Counted from the stretch's first letter, positions 23,969-32,747 are shown. The stretch is 64,000 nt of DNA from Actinospineispora eucalypti (GCA_014208095.1 JACHMT010000005.1:744001-808000); one strand, 5' to 3'. Made by a program: numbers and translations. The notes: a model not told the origin generated them from the sequence alone.

Positions 23969-24315
23969 CGTTCCGGCTGCTGCTGGACGAGATGTATCCG
24001 GCAGCTCTGGCCCAGGACCTACGGATGGACCACGACCACGACGTGGTCGCGGTGGTCGAGTCCGAGGAGTTGCGGGGCTGCGACGACCCGTTTCTCCTCC
24101 GGTTTGCCACGGAACAGGGACGCTGCCTGGTCACCGAGAACGTGTGCGACTTCGCCGTGCTGGCTCGGCGCGGCAGCCACGCCGGGCTGCTGTTGGTGCA
24201 CGGCCGCCGGTGGTCGAGGCGGCCCGCCGCGGTCCCCAAGCTGGGCGCGGCCCTGCATGAGGCGATCAAGACCGGCCAGGTGCCGGGGCCGGACGAGGTG
24301 CGCTGGCTGACCTGA
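23965..24315 (+). CDS. DUF5615 PIN-like toxin
   Basis: 116-residue protein. N-terminal RLLLDEMYPAALAQDLR and the central CLVTENVCDFAVLARRG carry the acidic residues (Asp8, Glu9, then Asp near 66) of the PIN/Mut7-C-like DUF5615 family, thought to be RNases. ATG at 23965 overlaps the antitoxin stop. A short gap with a -10 hexamer separates it from hisH. RNA cleavage is family inference; no target is evident. Confidence 0.72.
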   Translation: MTFRLLLDEMYPAALAQDLRMDHDHDVVAVVESEELRGCDDPFLLRFATEQGRCLVTENVCDFAVLARRGSHAGLLLVHGRRWSRRPAAVPKLGAALHEAIKTGQVPGPDEVRWLT

Positions 24316-24323
24316 GCGGCGGT

Positions 24324-24329
24324 TATCCT
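24324..24329 (+). promoter_or_regulatory. putative -10 hexamer of hisH (leaderless layout)
   Basis: TATCCT, seven bases, then GTG at 24337. Same spacing as hisD, hisA and hisF; it argues for the GTG at 24337 over the GTG at 24331. Confidence 0.5.
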
Positions 24330-24336
24330 GGTGGTC

Positions 24337-24972
24337 GTGGCGAAGATCGTGGTGCTGGACTATGGCTCGGGCAACTTACGCTCGGCGGAACGCGCGCTGC
24401 AGCGGGTCGGCGCGGACGTCACGGTGACCGCCGATGCGGACGCCGCGCTGGACGCGCACGGCCTGGTCGTGCCCGGGGTCGGGGCGTTCGCCGCCTGCAT
24501 GGAGGGTATCCGGGCGGTCGGCGGCGAGAAGATCATCGACCAGCGGCTGGCCGGGGGGCGGCCGGTGCTGGGCATCTGCGTGGGCATGCAGGTGCTGTTC
24601 GAGGAGGGCGTGGAGCACGGCGACCGCACCGAGGGGTGCGGGCAGTGGCCGGGCACCGTGGAGCGCCTGCACGCCGACGTGCTGCCGCACATGGGCTGGA
24701 ACCTGGTCCGCTCGCCGGCAGACTCCGTGCTGTTCGCCGGCCTGGACGCGGACACCCGCTTCTACTTCGTGCACTCCTACGCCGTGCGCCGCTGGCAGCT
24801 GCACGCCGACGGGCCGTTCCGAGAACCCCTGGTGACCTGGGCGAACCACGGCGAGGACTTCGTGGCCGCCGTGGAGAACGGCGCGCTGGCCGCTACCCAG
24901 TTCCACCCCGAGAAGTCTGGCGACGCCGGGGCCACGCTGCTGAGCAACTGGCTGCGCAGCGTCGTCGGCTGA
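24337..24972 (+). CDS. hisH: imidazole glycerol phosphate synthase, glutaminase subunit
   Basis: 211 residues, class I glutamine amidotransferase. Motifs: VLDYGSGNLRS at the start, PGVGAF oxyanion region, catalytic Cys in GICVGMQVLFE, and the His/Glu pair in ATQFHPEKSGDAG. It feeds ammonia to HisF, which is encoded 8 kb downstream. The start at GTG 24337 gives VAKIVVLDYG and matches the leaderless spacing. A compact hairpin follows the stop. Confidence 0.94.
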   Translation: MAKIVVLDYGSGNLRSAERALQRVGADVTVTADADAALDAHGLVVPGVGAFAACMEGIRAVGGEKIIDQRLAGGRPVLGICVGMQVLFEEGVEHGDRTEGCGQWPGTVERLHADVLPHMGWNLVRSPADSVLFAGLDADTRFYFVHSYAVRRWQLHADGPFREPLVTWANHGEDFVAAVENGALAATQFHPEKSGDAGATLLSNWLRSVVG

Positions 24973-24974
24973 GC

Positions 24975-24992
24975 GGCTGAGGTTACTCAGCC
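24975..24992 (+). terminator. hairpin after hisH
   Basis: Perfect 7-bp arms GGCTGAG and CTCAGCC with loop GTTA, two bases after the hisH stop. No T-run follows. It likely ends or attenuates hisH transcription before the permease gene. Confidence 0.55.
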
Positions 24993-25013
24993 CGACTAAT
25001 CAGGACACTCATA

Positions 25014-25031
25014 TGTGACACCGGCGTCACA
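25014..25031. promoter_or_regulatory. 18-bp palindrome upstream of the permease gene
   Basis: TGTGACACCGGCGTCACA is palindromic except at one pair. It lies 53 bases before the permease ATG and overlaps the region where a -10 (CATATG) would lie. The half-sites look like CRP sites, but the central spacing is two bases too long for that family; a GntR-type factor is another option. Confidence 0.45.
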
Positions 25032-25084
25032 CGCGGTGGCGAGTATTCGACTCGACAGGGACAACCGAGCCCCGTGGAGTCAAT

Positions 25085-26632
25085 ATGACCGAAGTCGTGA
25101 TCCCGCCCGCCGTGGCCGTTGCCGAAGCCCCGCCCGGCCGGCTGGCCGCACGGGCACTCGGACTGCCCTCGGTGCTGTTCTGCATCGTCACCGGGGCCGC
25201 GCCGCTGACCGCGATGCTGTTCAACGTGCCGGTGGCCGTGCAGGGCGGCGGCTACGCGGCGCCGGCCGCCTTCCTGATCGCCACCGCCGCGCTCACCGTC
25301 TTCTCCGTGGGCTACATCGCGATGAGCAGGAGGGTGACCTCGGCGGGCGGGTTCTACACCTTCGTCACCCGGGGCCTGGGCCGCGTCGTGGGCGTGGGAG
25401 CCGGGCTGTTGATCGGGCTCTGCTACATCATCTTCGTGGCCGCGGTGGTCGGCGTGATGGGCTACTTCGCCGCGACGACCGTGCGGAGCTGGACCGGGCT
25501 GGACCTGCCGGCATGGCTGTACATGGCGCTGGGGCTGGCCGCGATGAGCGCGCTGGCCTGGTTCCACATCGAGCTGACCGCGAAGGTGCTCGGTGTGATG
25601 CTGGTGGCCGAGGTGCTGGCGCTGCTGGTGCTCGCGGTGGCGGTGCTCGCGCACGGCGGGGCGCAGGGCCTCTCGGCGGCCCCGTTCAACCCGGCCGAGC
25701 TGTTCGGCAACCCCGGCGCGGTCAAGGTGTTCGGCGCGGCGGCGTCCGGGATCGCGCTCTTCGCCGCCTTCTGGTCCTGGGTGGGCTTCGAGATGGCGCC
25801 CAACTACGCCGAGGAGTCCCGCGACCCGACCCGCATCGCCAAGATCGCCACCTACGCCTCGGTGATCGGGCTGGGCCTGTTCTACATGTTCGTGTCGTAC
25901 GCCTACGTCACCGGTTGGGGCCTGGAGGGTTCGGTGCGGGCGGTGTCCGACCAGTTCAGTGGGGCGTTCGCGTCGGCGTTCTACCCGCTGTCCGACCGGT
26001 ACGTCGGCCCGCCGCTCACCGCTGTGATCCAGCTGCTCGCGGTGACCAGCTCGTTCGCCTGCGCGATGGCGTTCTACAACACCGGCGCGCGGTACCTGTT
26101 CGCGCTCGGCCGGGAGCGGGTGCTGCCTGCCGCGCTGGCCCGCACCTCGCGGCGGCACAGCCCGGCGGTGGCCGCAATGACGGTGACCGTGATCGTCGCG
26201 CTGTACGGGTTCGGCTTCGTGCTCTACGACCCGTCCACCGAGGGGGCACTGCTGAAGCTGGGCACCTGGTCGCCGCTGCTCGGCGTGCTGGGCATCCTGG
26301 CCGTGCAGGCGCTGGTCTGCGCGGCGATCATCCGCTACTTCCTGACCGAGGCCAGGGACGGCTTCGGCTGGTTCAGCACGCTGGTCGCGCCGTTGGTCGG
26401 CGGGGCGGCGATGGCCGGCGCGTGCTGGCTGCTGGTGGCCAACCGGACCACCCTCGCGGCCGCCGAGGGCGTCCCGTTCATCACCCTGATGCCGTGGACG
26501 GTGCTGGCTATGTTCGCCGCCGGCGTGGTTGTCGCGCTGGTGATGCGCGGTCAATACTCGGAGAGGTACGCCGAGCTGGGTCACTTCACGCTGGCCGATC
26601 CGGAGCTGGACGCGGCCGGGAGGGAGCACTGA
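25085..26632 (+). CDS. APC-family amino acid/amine permease
   Basis: 515-residue transporter with about 12 membrane segments and a short charged C-terminus. The first helix pair (VTGAAPLTAMLFNVPVAVQGG) and the GGFYTFVTRGLG motif near residue 95 are typical of the amino acid-polyamine-organocation family; FWSWVGFEMAPNYAEESRDP near 230 is the conserved loop. It is one base upstream of an amine oxidase gene, so it likely imports the amine that the oxidase degrades. A possible operator is at 25014-25031. Confidence 0.86.
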   Translation: MTEVVIPPAVAVAEAPPGRLAARALGLPSVLFCIVTGAAPLTAMLFNVPVAVQGGGYAAPAAFLIATAALTVFSVGYIAMSRRVTSAGGFYTFVTRGLGRVVGVGAGLLIGLCYIIFVAAVVGVMGYFAATTVRSWTGLDLPAWLYMALGLAAMSALAWFHIELTAKVLGVMLVAEVLALLVLAVAVLAHGGAQGLSAAPFNPAELFGNPGAVKVFGAAASGIALFAAFWSWVGFEMAPNYAEESRDPTRIAKIATYASVIGLGLFYMFVSYAYVTGWGLEGSVRAVSDQFSGAFASAFYPLSDRYVGPPLTAVIQLLAVTSSFACAMAFYNTGARYLFALGRERVLPAALARTSRRHSPAVAAMTVTVIVALYGFGFVLYDPSTEGALLKLGTWSPLLGVLGILAVQALVCAAIIRYFLTEARDGFGWFSTLVAPLVGGAAMAGACWLLVANRTTLAAAEGVPFITLMPWTVLAMFAAGVVVALVMRGQYSERYAELGHFTLADPELDAAGREH

Positions 26633-26633
26633 G

Positions 26634-28589
26634 ATGACCACCGTCTCCGAGCCGTCGACCGAGGTCGCGGCCCATCCGCTGGAGCCGCTGAGCGCGGAGG
26701 AGATCGCCGAGGCGGCCCGGCTGCTGCGCGAGCTCAAGGACCTGGGCGCCACCGCCCGCTTCGTGTTCATCGCGCCGCACGAGCCGCCCAAGGCGGACGT
26801 CCTGGCCTGGCGGCCCGGCGACGAACCGCTGCCCCGCGAGGCGGCGGTCACGCTGTACGAGCGGTCCGAGCGGATGACCTACGAGGCGGTGGTCTCGCTC
26901 TCCGCCGGTGAGCTGGTTTCCTGGCGCGCGGTGCCGGGCGTGCAGCCGTCGATCATGTTCGAGGAGTTCAACGCCTGCGAGGACATCGTGCGGGCCGATC
27001 CGCGCTGGCAGGAGGCGATGCGCCGGCGCGGGGTCACCGACTTCTCCCTGGCCATGATCGACCCGTGGGCGTCCAGCTGGACCGGCCCGGAGGACGACCC
27101 GGCCGCCCGCCGGATCGCCCGCCCGCTCACCTGGGTGCGCCGCGAACCGGGCGAGCACGGCTACGCCCGGCCGGTGGAGGGCCTGATCGTGGTGGTGGAC
27201 CTGGACGCCGGTGCGGTGGTCGAGGTGACCGACCACGGCGTGGTGCCGCTCCCGGCCAAGTCGGGCAACTACGCGGCGCCGTGGCAGTTCGAGCCGGACA
27301 ACGTGCCCGCCTACCCGGCCTACCGGGACGACGTGCGGCCGATCGAGATCACCCAGCCCGAGGGCCCCAGCTTCACGGTCGAAGGTCACGCGGTGAGCTG
27401 GCAGCGCTGGCGGCTGCGCATCGGCTACACGCCGCGCGAGGGCCTGGTGCTGCACCAGGTCGAGTACGACGACCGGGGCACGCCGCGACCGGTGATCTAC
27501 CGGGCCTCGCTGTCCGAGATGTACGTGCCGTACGGCGACCCGGCGCCCACGCACCGCTTCAAGAACGTGTTCGACCAGGGCGAGTACGGCATCGGCTGGC
27601 TGGCCAACCCGCTGGCCCTCGGCTGTGACTGCGTCGGGCACATCCACTACTTCGACGGTGTGGTGCACGACCAGGACGGCACCCCGGTGACCATCCCCAA
27701 CGCAGTGTGCCTGCACGAGGAGGACGCCGGCATCGCGTGGAAGCACACCGACTTCCGGTCCGGGGCGGTGGAGGTGCGCCGCCGGCGGCGGCTGGTCATC
27801 TCCAACATCGTGACCGTCGGCAACTACGAGTACGGCTACTTCTGGTACCTCTACAACGACGGCACGATCGAGTACGAGGTCAAGCTGACCGGGGTGATCT
27901 CCACCGGGGCGCTGGCGCCCGGTGAGCGGCCGAAGCACGGCACCCTGGTCGCCCCCGGCCTGTACGGGCCGCACCACCAGCACTTCTTCTGCATGCGCCT
28001 GGACATGTCGGTGGACGGGCCGGTGAACCGGGTGGTCGAGATCGACTCCCAACCCAGCCCGCCCGGCCCGGACAACCCGCACCGCAATGCCTGGGAGACC
28101 GTGCGCACCGTGCTGGCCAGCGAGTCGCTCGCCCAGCGGGACAGCGATGCGGCCCGCGCCCGGTACTGGCGGGTGGAGAACCCGGGCGCCAGCTCGGCCC
28201 TCGGCGAACCCACCGGCTACGCGCTGATGCCCGGCGCGAACGTGCCGCCGATGTACTCACCCGACGCGCTGTTCGCGCCGAGGGCCGGGTTCGCCCGGCA
28301 CCAGCTGTGGGTCACTGCCTACGACCCGGCGCAGCGGTTCGCGGCGGGGGACTACCCGAACCAGAACCCCGGCGGCGACGGGCTGCCGGCCTACGCCGCC
28401 GCCGACCGGCCGCTGGACGGTGCCGATCTGGTGGTCTGGTACACCTTCGGCGCGCACCATGTCGTGCGGCCGGAGGACTGGCCGGTAATGCCGGTCAGCA
28501 CCGTCGGATTCATGCTCAAACCCAGCGGTTTCTTCGACGGGAATCCGGCCCTGGACCTCCCGCCGAGCAACCATTGTGAATCGGACTGA
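26634..28589 (+). CDS. copper-containing primary amine oxidase
   Basis: 651-residue TPQ enzyme that oxidises primary amines to aldehydes with release of ammonia and H2O2. The TPQ precursor is Tyr398 in GNYEYGYFW; the catalytic base is Asp314 in NVFDQGEYG; copper ligands are His448 and His450 (HQH) and a His in FGAHHVVRPEDWPVMP near the C-terminus. Thus all key residues are present. No signal peptide, so cytosolic. ATG at 26634 is one base after the permease stop, with GGAGGG upstream. The pair probably lets the cell use an external amine as a nitrogen source. Confidence 0.93.
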   Translation: MTTVSEPSTEVAAHPLEPLSAEEIAEAARLLRELKDLGATARFVFIAPHEPPKADVLAWRPGDEPLPREAAVTLYERSERMTYEAVVSLSAGELVSWRAVPGVQPSIMFEEFNACEDIVRADPRWQEAMRRRGVTDFSLAMIDPWASSWTGPEDDPAARRIARPLTWVRREPGEHGYARPVEGLIVVVDLDAGAVVEVTDHGVVPLPAKSGNYAAPWQFEPDNVPAYPAYRDDVRPIEITQPEGPSFTVEGHAVSWQRWRLRIGYTPREGLVLHQVEYDDRGTPRPVIYRASLSEMYVPYGDPAPTHRFKNVFDQGEYGIGWLANPLALGCDCVGHIHYFDGVVHDQDGTPVTIPNAVCLHEEDAGIAWKHTDFRSGAVEVRRRRRLVISNIVTVGNYEYGYFWYLYNDGTIEYEVKLTGVISTGALAPGERPKHGTLVAPGLYGPHHQHFFCMRLDMSVDGPVNRVVEIDSQPSPPGPDNPHRNAWETVRTVLASESLAQRDSDAARARYWRVENPGASSALGEPTGYALMPGANVPPMYSPDALFAPRAGFARHQLWVTAYDPAQRFAAGDYPNQNPGGDGLPAYAAADRPLDGADLVVWYTFGAHHVVRPEDWPVMPVSTVGFMLKPSGFFDGNPALDLPPSNHCESD

Positions 28590-28591
28590 AT

Positions 28592-28852
28592 TTACTTCGG
28601 CCAGTACTCGAACCAGTAGTAGTTGCCGCTGCACGAGCCGGCGCAGGTGGTGTCGGGCGCGGGTGGCGGGACGTATTGGATCGGACCGACCCGGTAGTAC
28701 CGGGCCATGTTCGACCGGGAGACTTCGCAGTCGCGCTTGTTGGCACTGCAGTTCTGAACCGTCTCCGGCTCGGCGGCGCCGGCGACGCCGGGAATGAATG
28801 CGGCCGAGGTGGCGAGGAGCGCGACCACGACTATCCGGACCACACGCTTCAT
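28592..28852 (-). CDS. small secreted protein, four Cys
   Basis: 86-residue protein with a clear signal peptide (MKRVVRIVVVALLATSAAF, cleavage near VAGA-AEPE). The mature part holds four Cys (NCSANKRDC and CAGSC), which could form two disulfides, and an aromatic C-terminus (GNYYWFEYWPK). AGGAGT lies upstream of the ATG at 28852. Codon use is less GC-rich than the neighbours. No family recognised. Its stop lies two bases from the convergent amine oxidase stop. Confidence 0.65.
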   Translation of the reverse strand: MKRVVRIVVVALLATSAAFIPGVAGAAEPETVQNCSANKRDCEVSRSNMARYYRVGPIQYVPPPAPDTTCAGSCSGNYYWFEYWPK

Positions 28853-29071
28853 GTGACTCCTGTTCGGAGATTGTCGGGGGACGCGCGAAGGTTACCTGCC
28901 GCTCTCGCTTATATGATCGCTGACATTGTTTATGGACAAATACTCTGAAATTTATTTGTGATGGGCGGGGTTGATCGCCCTCGCCGTCCCGGGGCGCGAG
29001 CATCACCGCGCGGTCGAGGGCTCTGGTGGAGGGCGCGGCGGCACTCTGGCCGCCCATAGCCTCGGTTCCAC

Positions 29072-29077
29072 TAGGCT
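29072..29077 (+). promoter_or_regulatory. putative -10 hexamer of hisA/priA (leaderless layout)
   Basis: TAGGCT, seven bases, then GTG at 29085. The same hexamer and spacing occur before hisF. Confidence 0.5.
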
Positions 29078-29084
29078 CACGGCC

Positions 29085-29822
29085 GTGAGCTTCGTATTGC
29101 TTCCGGCCGTCGACGTGGCCGATGGACAGGCCGTTCGACTGGTGCAGGGCGCCGCCGGCACCGAGACCGGTTACGGCGACCCGCTGGAGGCGGCGCTGAC
29201 CTGGCAGCGGGACGGTGCGGAGTGGGTGCACCTGGTCGACCTGGACGCGGCCTTCGGCCGGGGCTCCAACGCGGAGCTGCTGGCCGGCGTGGTGCGCCGG
29301 CTGGATGTCCAGGTGGAACTGTCCGGCGGCATCCGGGACGACGAGTCGCTGCGCCGCGCGCTGGCCACCGGGTGCGCCCGGGTGAACCTGGGCACCGCCG
29401 CGCTGGAGAACCCGGACTGGTGCGCCCGGGCCATCGGCGAGCACGGCGACCGGGTCGCGGTGGGGCTGGACGTGCGGATCACCGAGCAGGGCCACCGGCT
29501 GGCCGCGCGCGGCTGGACCACCGACGGGGGTGACCTGTGGGAGGTGCTGGCCCGGCTGGACGCCGACGGCTGCGCCCGCTACGTGGTCACCGACGTGAGC
29601 AAGGACGGCACCCTGCGCGGGCCGAACCTGGACCTGCTGCGGGACGTGTGCAAGGCCACCGACGCGCCGGTGATCGCCTCCGGCGGCGTGTCCACGGTGG
29701 AGGACCTGGTCGCCCTGGCCGAGCTGGCCGGCGACGGCGTGGAGGGCTCCATCGTGGGCAAGGCGCTCTACGCGGGCCGGTTCACCCTGCCGGACGCGAT
29801 CGCCGCCGTATCGCGGACGTGA
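29085..29822 (+). CDS. priA: phosphoribosyl isomerase A (HisA, probably with TrpF activity)
   Basis: 245-residue TIM barrel that isomerises ProFAR in histidine synthesis. Motifs: LLPAVDVADGQAVRLVQG with the first catalytic Asp, HLVDLDAAFGRGSN, ELSGGIRDD, and the second catalytic Asp in TDVSKDGTLRGPN. In actinobacteria that lack trpF this enzyme also acts in tryptophan synthesis. The trp genes in this window (trpE, C, B, A) include no trpF, so the dual role is likely but not proven. GTG at 29085 fits the TAGGCT spacing and opens VSFVLLPAVD. Confidence 0.92.
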   Translation: MSFVLLPAVDVADGQAVRLVQGAAGTETGYGDPLEAALTWQRDGAEWVHLVDLDAAFGRGSNAELLAGVVRRLDVQVELSGGIRDDESLRRALATGCARVNLGTAALENPDWCARAIGEHGDRVAVGLDVRITEQGHRLAARGWTTDGGDLWEVLARLDADGCARYVVTDVSKDGTLRGPNLDLLRDVCKATDAPVIASGGVSTVEDLVALAELAGDGVEGSIVGKALYAGRFTLPDAIAAVSRT

Positions 29823-29870
29823 ATAATCGAATTCCAGCAGCTACTATTTACTGAGGCACGGCACTGAGAC

Positions 29871-29901
29871 ACGGCAGTCGAGCACGAAATGTGGCTGCCG
29901 T
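29871..29901. promoter_or_regulatory. inverted repeat upstream of helR
   Basis: ACGGCAG (29871-29877) and CTGCCGT (29895-29901) form a perfect 7-bp inverted repeat with a 17-base spacer, within an AT-richer stretch before helR. It may be an operator or a leader hairpin. It does not match the rifamycin-associated element known from other helR genes. Confidence 0.35.
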
Positions 29902-29937
29902 AAGAATTGGCTTCATTATAGCAGATGCGAGGAATTC

Positions 29938-32253
29938 TTGTCCAACTCCCGGCACGCGCAGGAATTGCGCGAAGAGCAGGCTTATGTGGCCCGGCTGTAC
30001 GCCCGGCTGGACGCGGAGCGGATGTGGGTCACCAAGGCGCTGAACGCGGCGCTGTCCGACACCGCGAAGGGGCTGGAGGCCCGGTGGCTGCGGGATGCCG
30101 CCGTGGACACCTGGGCGGACCGCAAGCGCAGGCTGCGGGTGGCGGACAGCGGGCTCTGCTTCGGCCGGATCGATACCGACCGGGACGGCCCGCTGCACGT
30201 CGGCCGGATCGGGCTCACCCATGCCGAGGACGAGTCGCGGGCACTGCTCACCGATTGGCGCGCGGCAATAGCGCGGCCATTTTACACGGCCACCGGCGCA
30301 AATCCGGAGGGAATTACCCGGCGCCGGCATTTCCGCACCCGCGGCCGGGCGGTGGACGATTTCCACGATGAATGGTTCGGTTCCTCGGCGGACGGTTCGG
30401 CGGAGCGGGACGGCTCGGACGCCGCGCTGCTCGCCGCCGTCAACGCCGCGCGCACCGACGGCATGCGGGACATCGTGGCCACCATCCAGGCCGCCCAGGA
30501 CGAGGTGATCCGGCTGGGCTCCACCGGTGTGGTGGTGGTCGAGGGCGGCCCCGGCACCGGCAAGACCGCCGTCGCGCTGCACCGGGTGGCCTACCTGCTC
30601 TACGAGCAGCAGGAGCGGATGGCCCGGCGGGGCGTGCTGCTGGTCGGCCCCAACCCGGGCTTCCTGGACTACGTGGGCGGCGTGCTGCCCGCGCTGGGCG
30701 AGACCGACGTGGTCTTCACCACGCTCGGCGGGCTGCTTCCCGGGGTCCGCACCAACCGGGTGGACACCCCCGAGGCCACCCGGTTGAAGGGTTCCGCCGT
30801 CATGGTGGACGTGCTGGACGCCGCGGTGCTGGACCGCCAGCGGCTGCCCGACGAGCCGATCGAGATCGAGCTGGACGACGTCACCGTGCTGCTGGACTCC
30901 GAGGTCGCCGGCGCGGCGCGGGACGCCGCCCGGGCCACCCGCCTGGTGCACAACCAGGCGCGCGCGGTTTTCGACCACCACGTCATCGAGGTGTTGACCG
31001 CCCGCGCGGTGGCCAAGATCGGCGCCGGCTGGCTGCACCCGGCGCAGCCGGACCCGGTCACCGAGGAGGTCATCGACGAGTTCGGCGAGCCGGTCGAGGA
31101 CGACCACCTGGCGGAGAACCTGGAGTCCGACGTGCGGGCGGACCTGTCCGGAAGCCCCGGACTGGCCGAGGAGCTGGACCGGCTGTGGCCGATGCTCACC
31201 CCGCAACGCCTGCTCGCCGAGCTCTACGAGGACAAGGACCTGCTGGCCACGGCGACCGAAGGGGTGCTCTCGGCGTCCGACCGGGACGTGCTCTACCGGC
31301 CGGACGGTGACGCGTGGACGGTCTCCGACGTTCCGCTGCTGGACGAGGCGGTGGACATGCTGGGTTCGGACGGCAGCGAGGACACCCGGGCGGCGGAGCA
31401 GCGGGCCGAGCAGCTGGACTACGCCGAGGGCGTGCTGGAGATCCTGGACACCGAGGAGGACCCGGACGAGGAGGTGCTGCGCGCGGTCGACCTGATGGCG
31501 GCCGAGGCGCTGGCCGAGCGGCAGGAGGAGGTGGACCTGCGCGGGCTGGCCGAGCGGGCCGCCGCCGACCGGGACTGGGCCTACGGGCACGTGGTGGTGG
31601 ACGAGGCGCAGGAGCTGTCCGCGATGGACTGGCGCGCGCTGATGCGCCGCTGCCCGACCAAGTCCATGACCATCGTCGGCGACCTGGCCCAGCGGGAGTC
31701 CCCGGCCGGGGCGTCCAGCTGGTCGGAGATGCTGGATCCGCACGTGCCGGAGCGCTGGGCCTACCGCCGGCTCACGGTGAACTACCGCACCCCGGCGGAC
31801 ATCATGGACACCGCCGCCTCGGTGCTCGCCGAGGTCGACCCGGAACTGACCCCGCCGACCTCGGTGCGCCGCACCGGCGTGCCGCCGTGGGCCCGCCCGG
31901 TCGGCGCCGGGGAGCTGCCCGACGCGGTCCGGGCCGCCGTGGCCGAGCTGGCCGGACAGGTGGACGAGGGGACCGTGGCGGTGATCGCCCCGCCGGGCAC
32001 CGAGCTGCCCGGCACGCTGCCGGAGGGGGTGAGGGTGCACACCCCGAGGTCGGCCAAGGGCCTGGAGTTCGACGCGGTGCTGCTGTGCGAGCCGCAACGG
32101 CTGATGGACGGCACCCGCGCCGGCGCCGCCGAGCTGTACGTGGCGTTGACCAGGGCCACCCAGCGGCTGGGTGTGCTGCACTCGGAGCCGCTGCCGGCCG
32201 CGCTGGCCGGGTTGCGGCCCTACCGGGCCGCCGATGAAATGCTGCGGGTATGA
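29938..32253 (+). CDS. helR: HelD-family RNA polymerase recycling ATPase (HelR-like)
   Basis: 771-residue superfamily 1 helicase-like protein. An N-terminal coiled coil (AQELREEQAYVARLYARLD) is typical of HelD proteins and reaches into RNA polymerase. Walker A is EGGPGTGKTAVAL near residue 205, Walker B VVVDEAQELS near 555, then VNYRTP and the C-terminal ALTRATQRLGVL motif. The family releases stalled RNA polymerase; HelR members give rifamycin tolerance. The start is TTG at 29938, with GCGAGGA upstream. The first 120 codons use more A/T than the rest. The stop overlaps the MaoC gene (ATGA). Confidence 0.86.
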   Translation: MSNSRHAQELREEQAYVARLYARLDAERMWVTKALNAALSDTAKGLEARWLRDAAVDTWADRKRRLRVADSGLCFGRIDTDRDGPLHVGRIGLTHAEDESRALLTDWRAAIARPFYTATGANPEGITRRRHFRTRGRAVDDFHDEWFGSSADGSAERDGSDAALLAAVNAARTDGMRDIVATIQAAQDEVIRLGSTGVVVVEGGPGTGKTAVALHRVAYLLYEQQERMARRGVLLVGPNPGFLDYVGGVLPALGETDVVFTTLGGLLPGVRTNRVDTPEATRLKGSAVMVDVLDAAVLDRQRLPDEPIEIELDDVTVLLDSEVAGAARDAARATRLVHNQARAVFDHHVIEVLTARAVAKIGAGWLHPAQPDPVTEEVIDEFGEPVEDDHLAENLESDVRADLSGSPGLAEELDRLWPMLTPQRLLAELYEDKDLLATATEGVLSASDRDVLYRPDGDAWTVSDVPLLDEAVDMLGSDGSEDTRAAEQRAEQLDYAEGVLEILDTEEDPDEEVLRAVDLMAAEALAERQEEVDLRGLAERAAADRDWAYGHVVVDEAQELSAMDWRALMRRCPTKSMTIVGDLAQRESPAGASSWSEMLDPHVPERWAYRRLTVNYRTPADIMDTAASVLAEVDPELTPPTSVRRTGVPPWARPVGAGELPDAVRAAVAELAGQVDEGTVAVIAPPGTELPGTLPEGVRVHTPRSAKGLEFDAVLLCEPQRLMDGTRAGAAELYVALTRATQRLGVLHSEPLPAALAGLRPYRAADEMLRV

Positions 32254-32747
32254 CGACCACCAAGGCGCTCGGCGACGACTTCCCGGCTCCGGCCGAGGAC
32301 CGCTGGTTCGAGGACTACCGGGAAGGGGCGGTCTACGAGTACGGCCACACCTCGATCACCGAGCCGGAGATCCTGGAGTACGCGACGCGGTTCGACCCGC
32401 AGCGCATCCATGTCGACCCGGACTACGCGGCCACCGGTCCGTTCGGCGGGATCATCGCCAGCGGCTGGCACACCGCGGGCGTGTTGATGCGGCTGACCGC
32501 CGACCACTACCTGTCCAAGGTGGCCGCGCTGGCCTCGCCGGGGATCGACGAGCTGCGCTGGCCGGCCCCGGTGCGCCCCGGTGACCGCCTGCGGCTGCGC
32601 TCCACCGCGGTGGAGACCCGGCTGTCCCGGTCCAAGCCGGACCGGGGGCTGATCCGTACCCGCCTCGAGCTGGTCAACTCCGACGACCGGGTGGTGATGT
32701 CCTGCGTGGCGATGAACCTGATGCTTCGCCGCCCGGTCAGCCGGTGA
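32250..32747 (+). CDS. MaoC-like dehydratase
   Basis: 165-residue hot-dog fold protein. The hydratase motif is seen at FDPQRIHVDPDYA near residue 50, followed by GPFGGIIASGWHTAG; the Asp and His of the hydratase site are present. Such proteins hydrate enoyl-CoA thioesters. ATG at 32250 overlaps the helR stop, so it is probably co-transcribed with helR for no evident functional reason. Its 3' end overlaps the convergent flavoprotein gene by 11 bases. Confidence 0.85.
   Translation: MTTTKALGDDFPAPAEDRWFEDYREGAVYEYGHTSITEPEILEYATRFDPQRIHVDPDYAATGPFGGIIASGWHTAGVLMRLTADHYLSKVAALASPGIDELRWPAPVRPGDRLRLRSTAVETRLSRSKPDRGLIRTRLELVNSDDRVVMSCVAMNLMLRRPVSR

Noticed and set aside
25014..25031. TGTGA...TCACA as a CRP/cAMP-receptor site, tempting because of the cyclase in the window
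   Set aside because: The gap between half-sites is eight bases, whereas CRP-type sites have six; called only as a palindrome.
29823..29937. Rifamycin-associated element before helR
   Set aside because: The known 19-bp motif was looked for by eye and not found; only an unrelated 7-bp inverted repeat is present.
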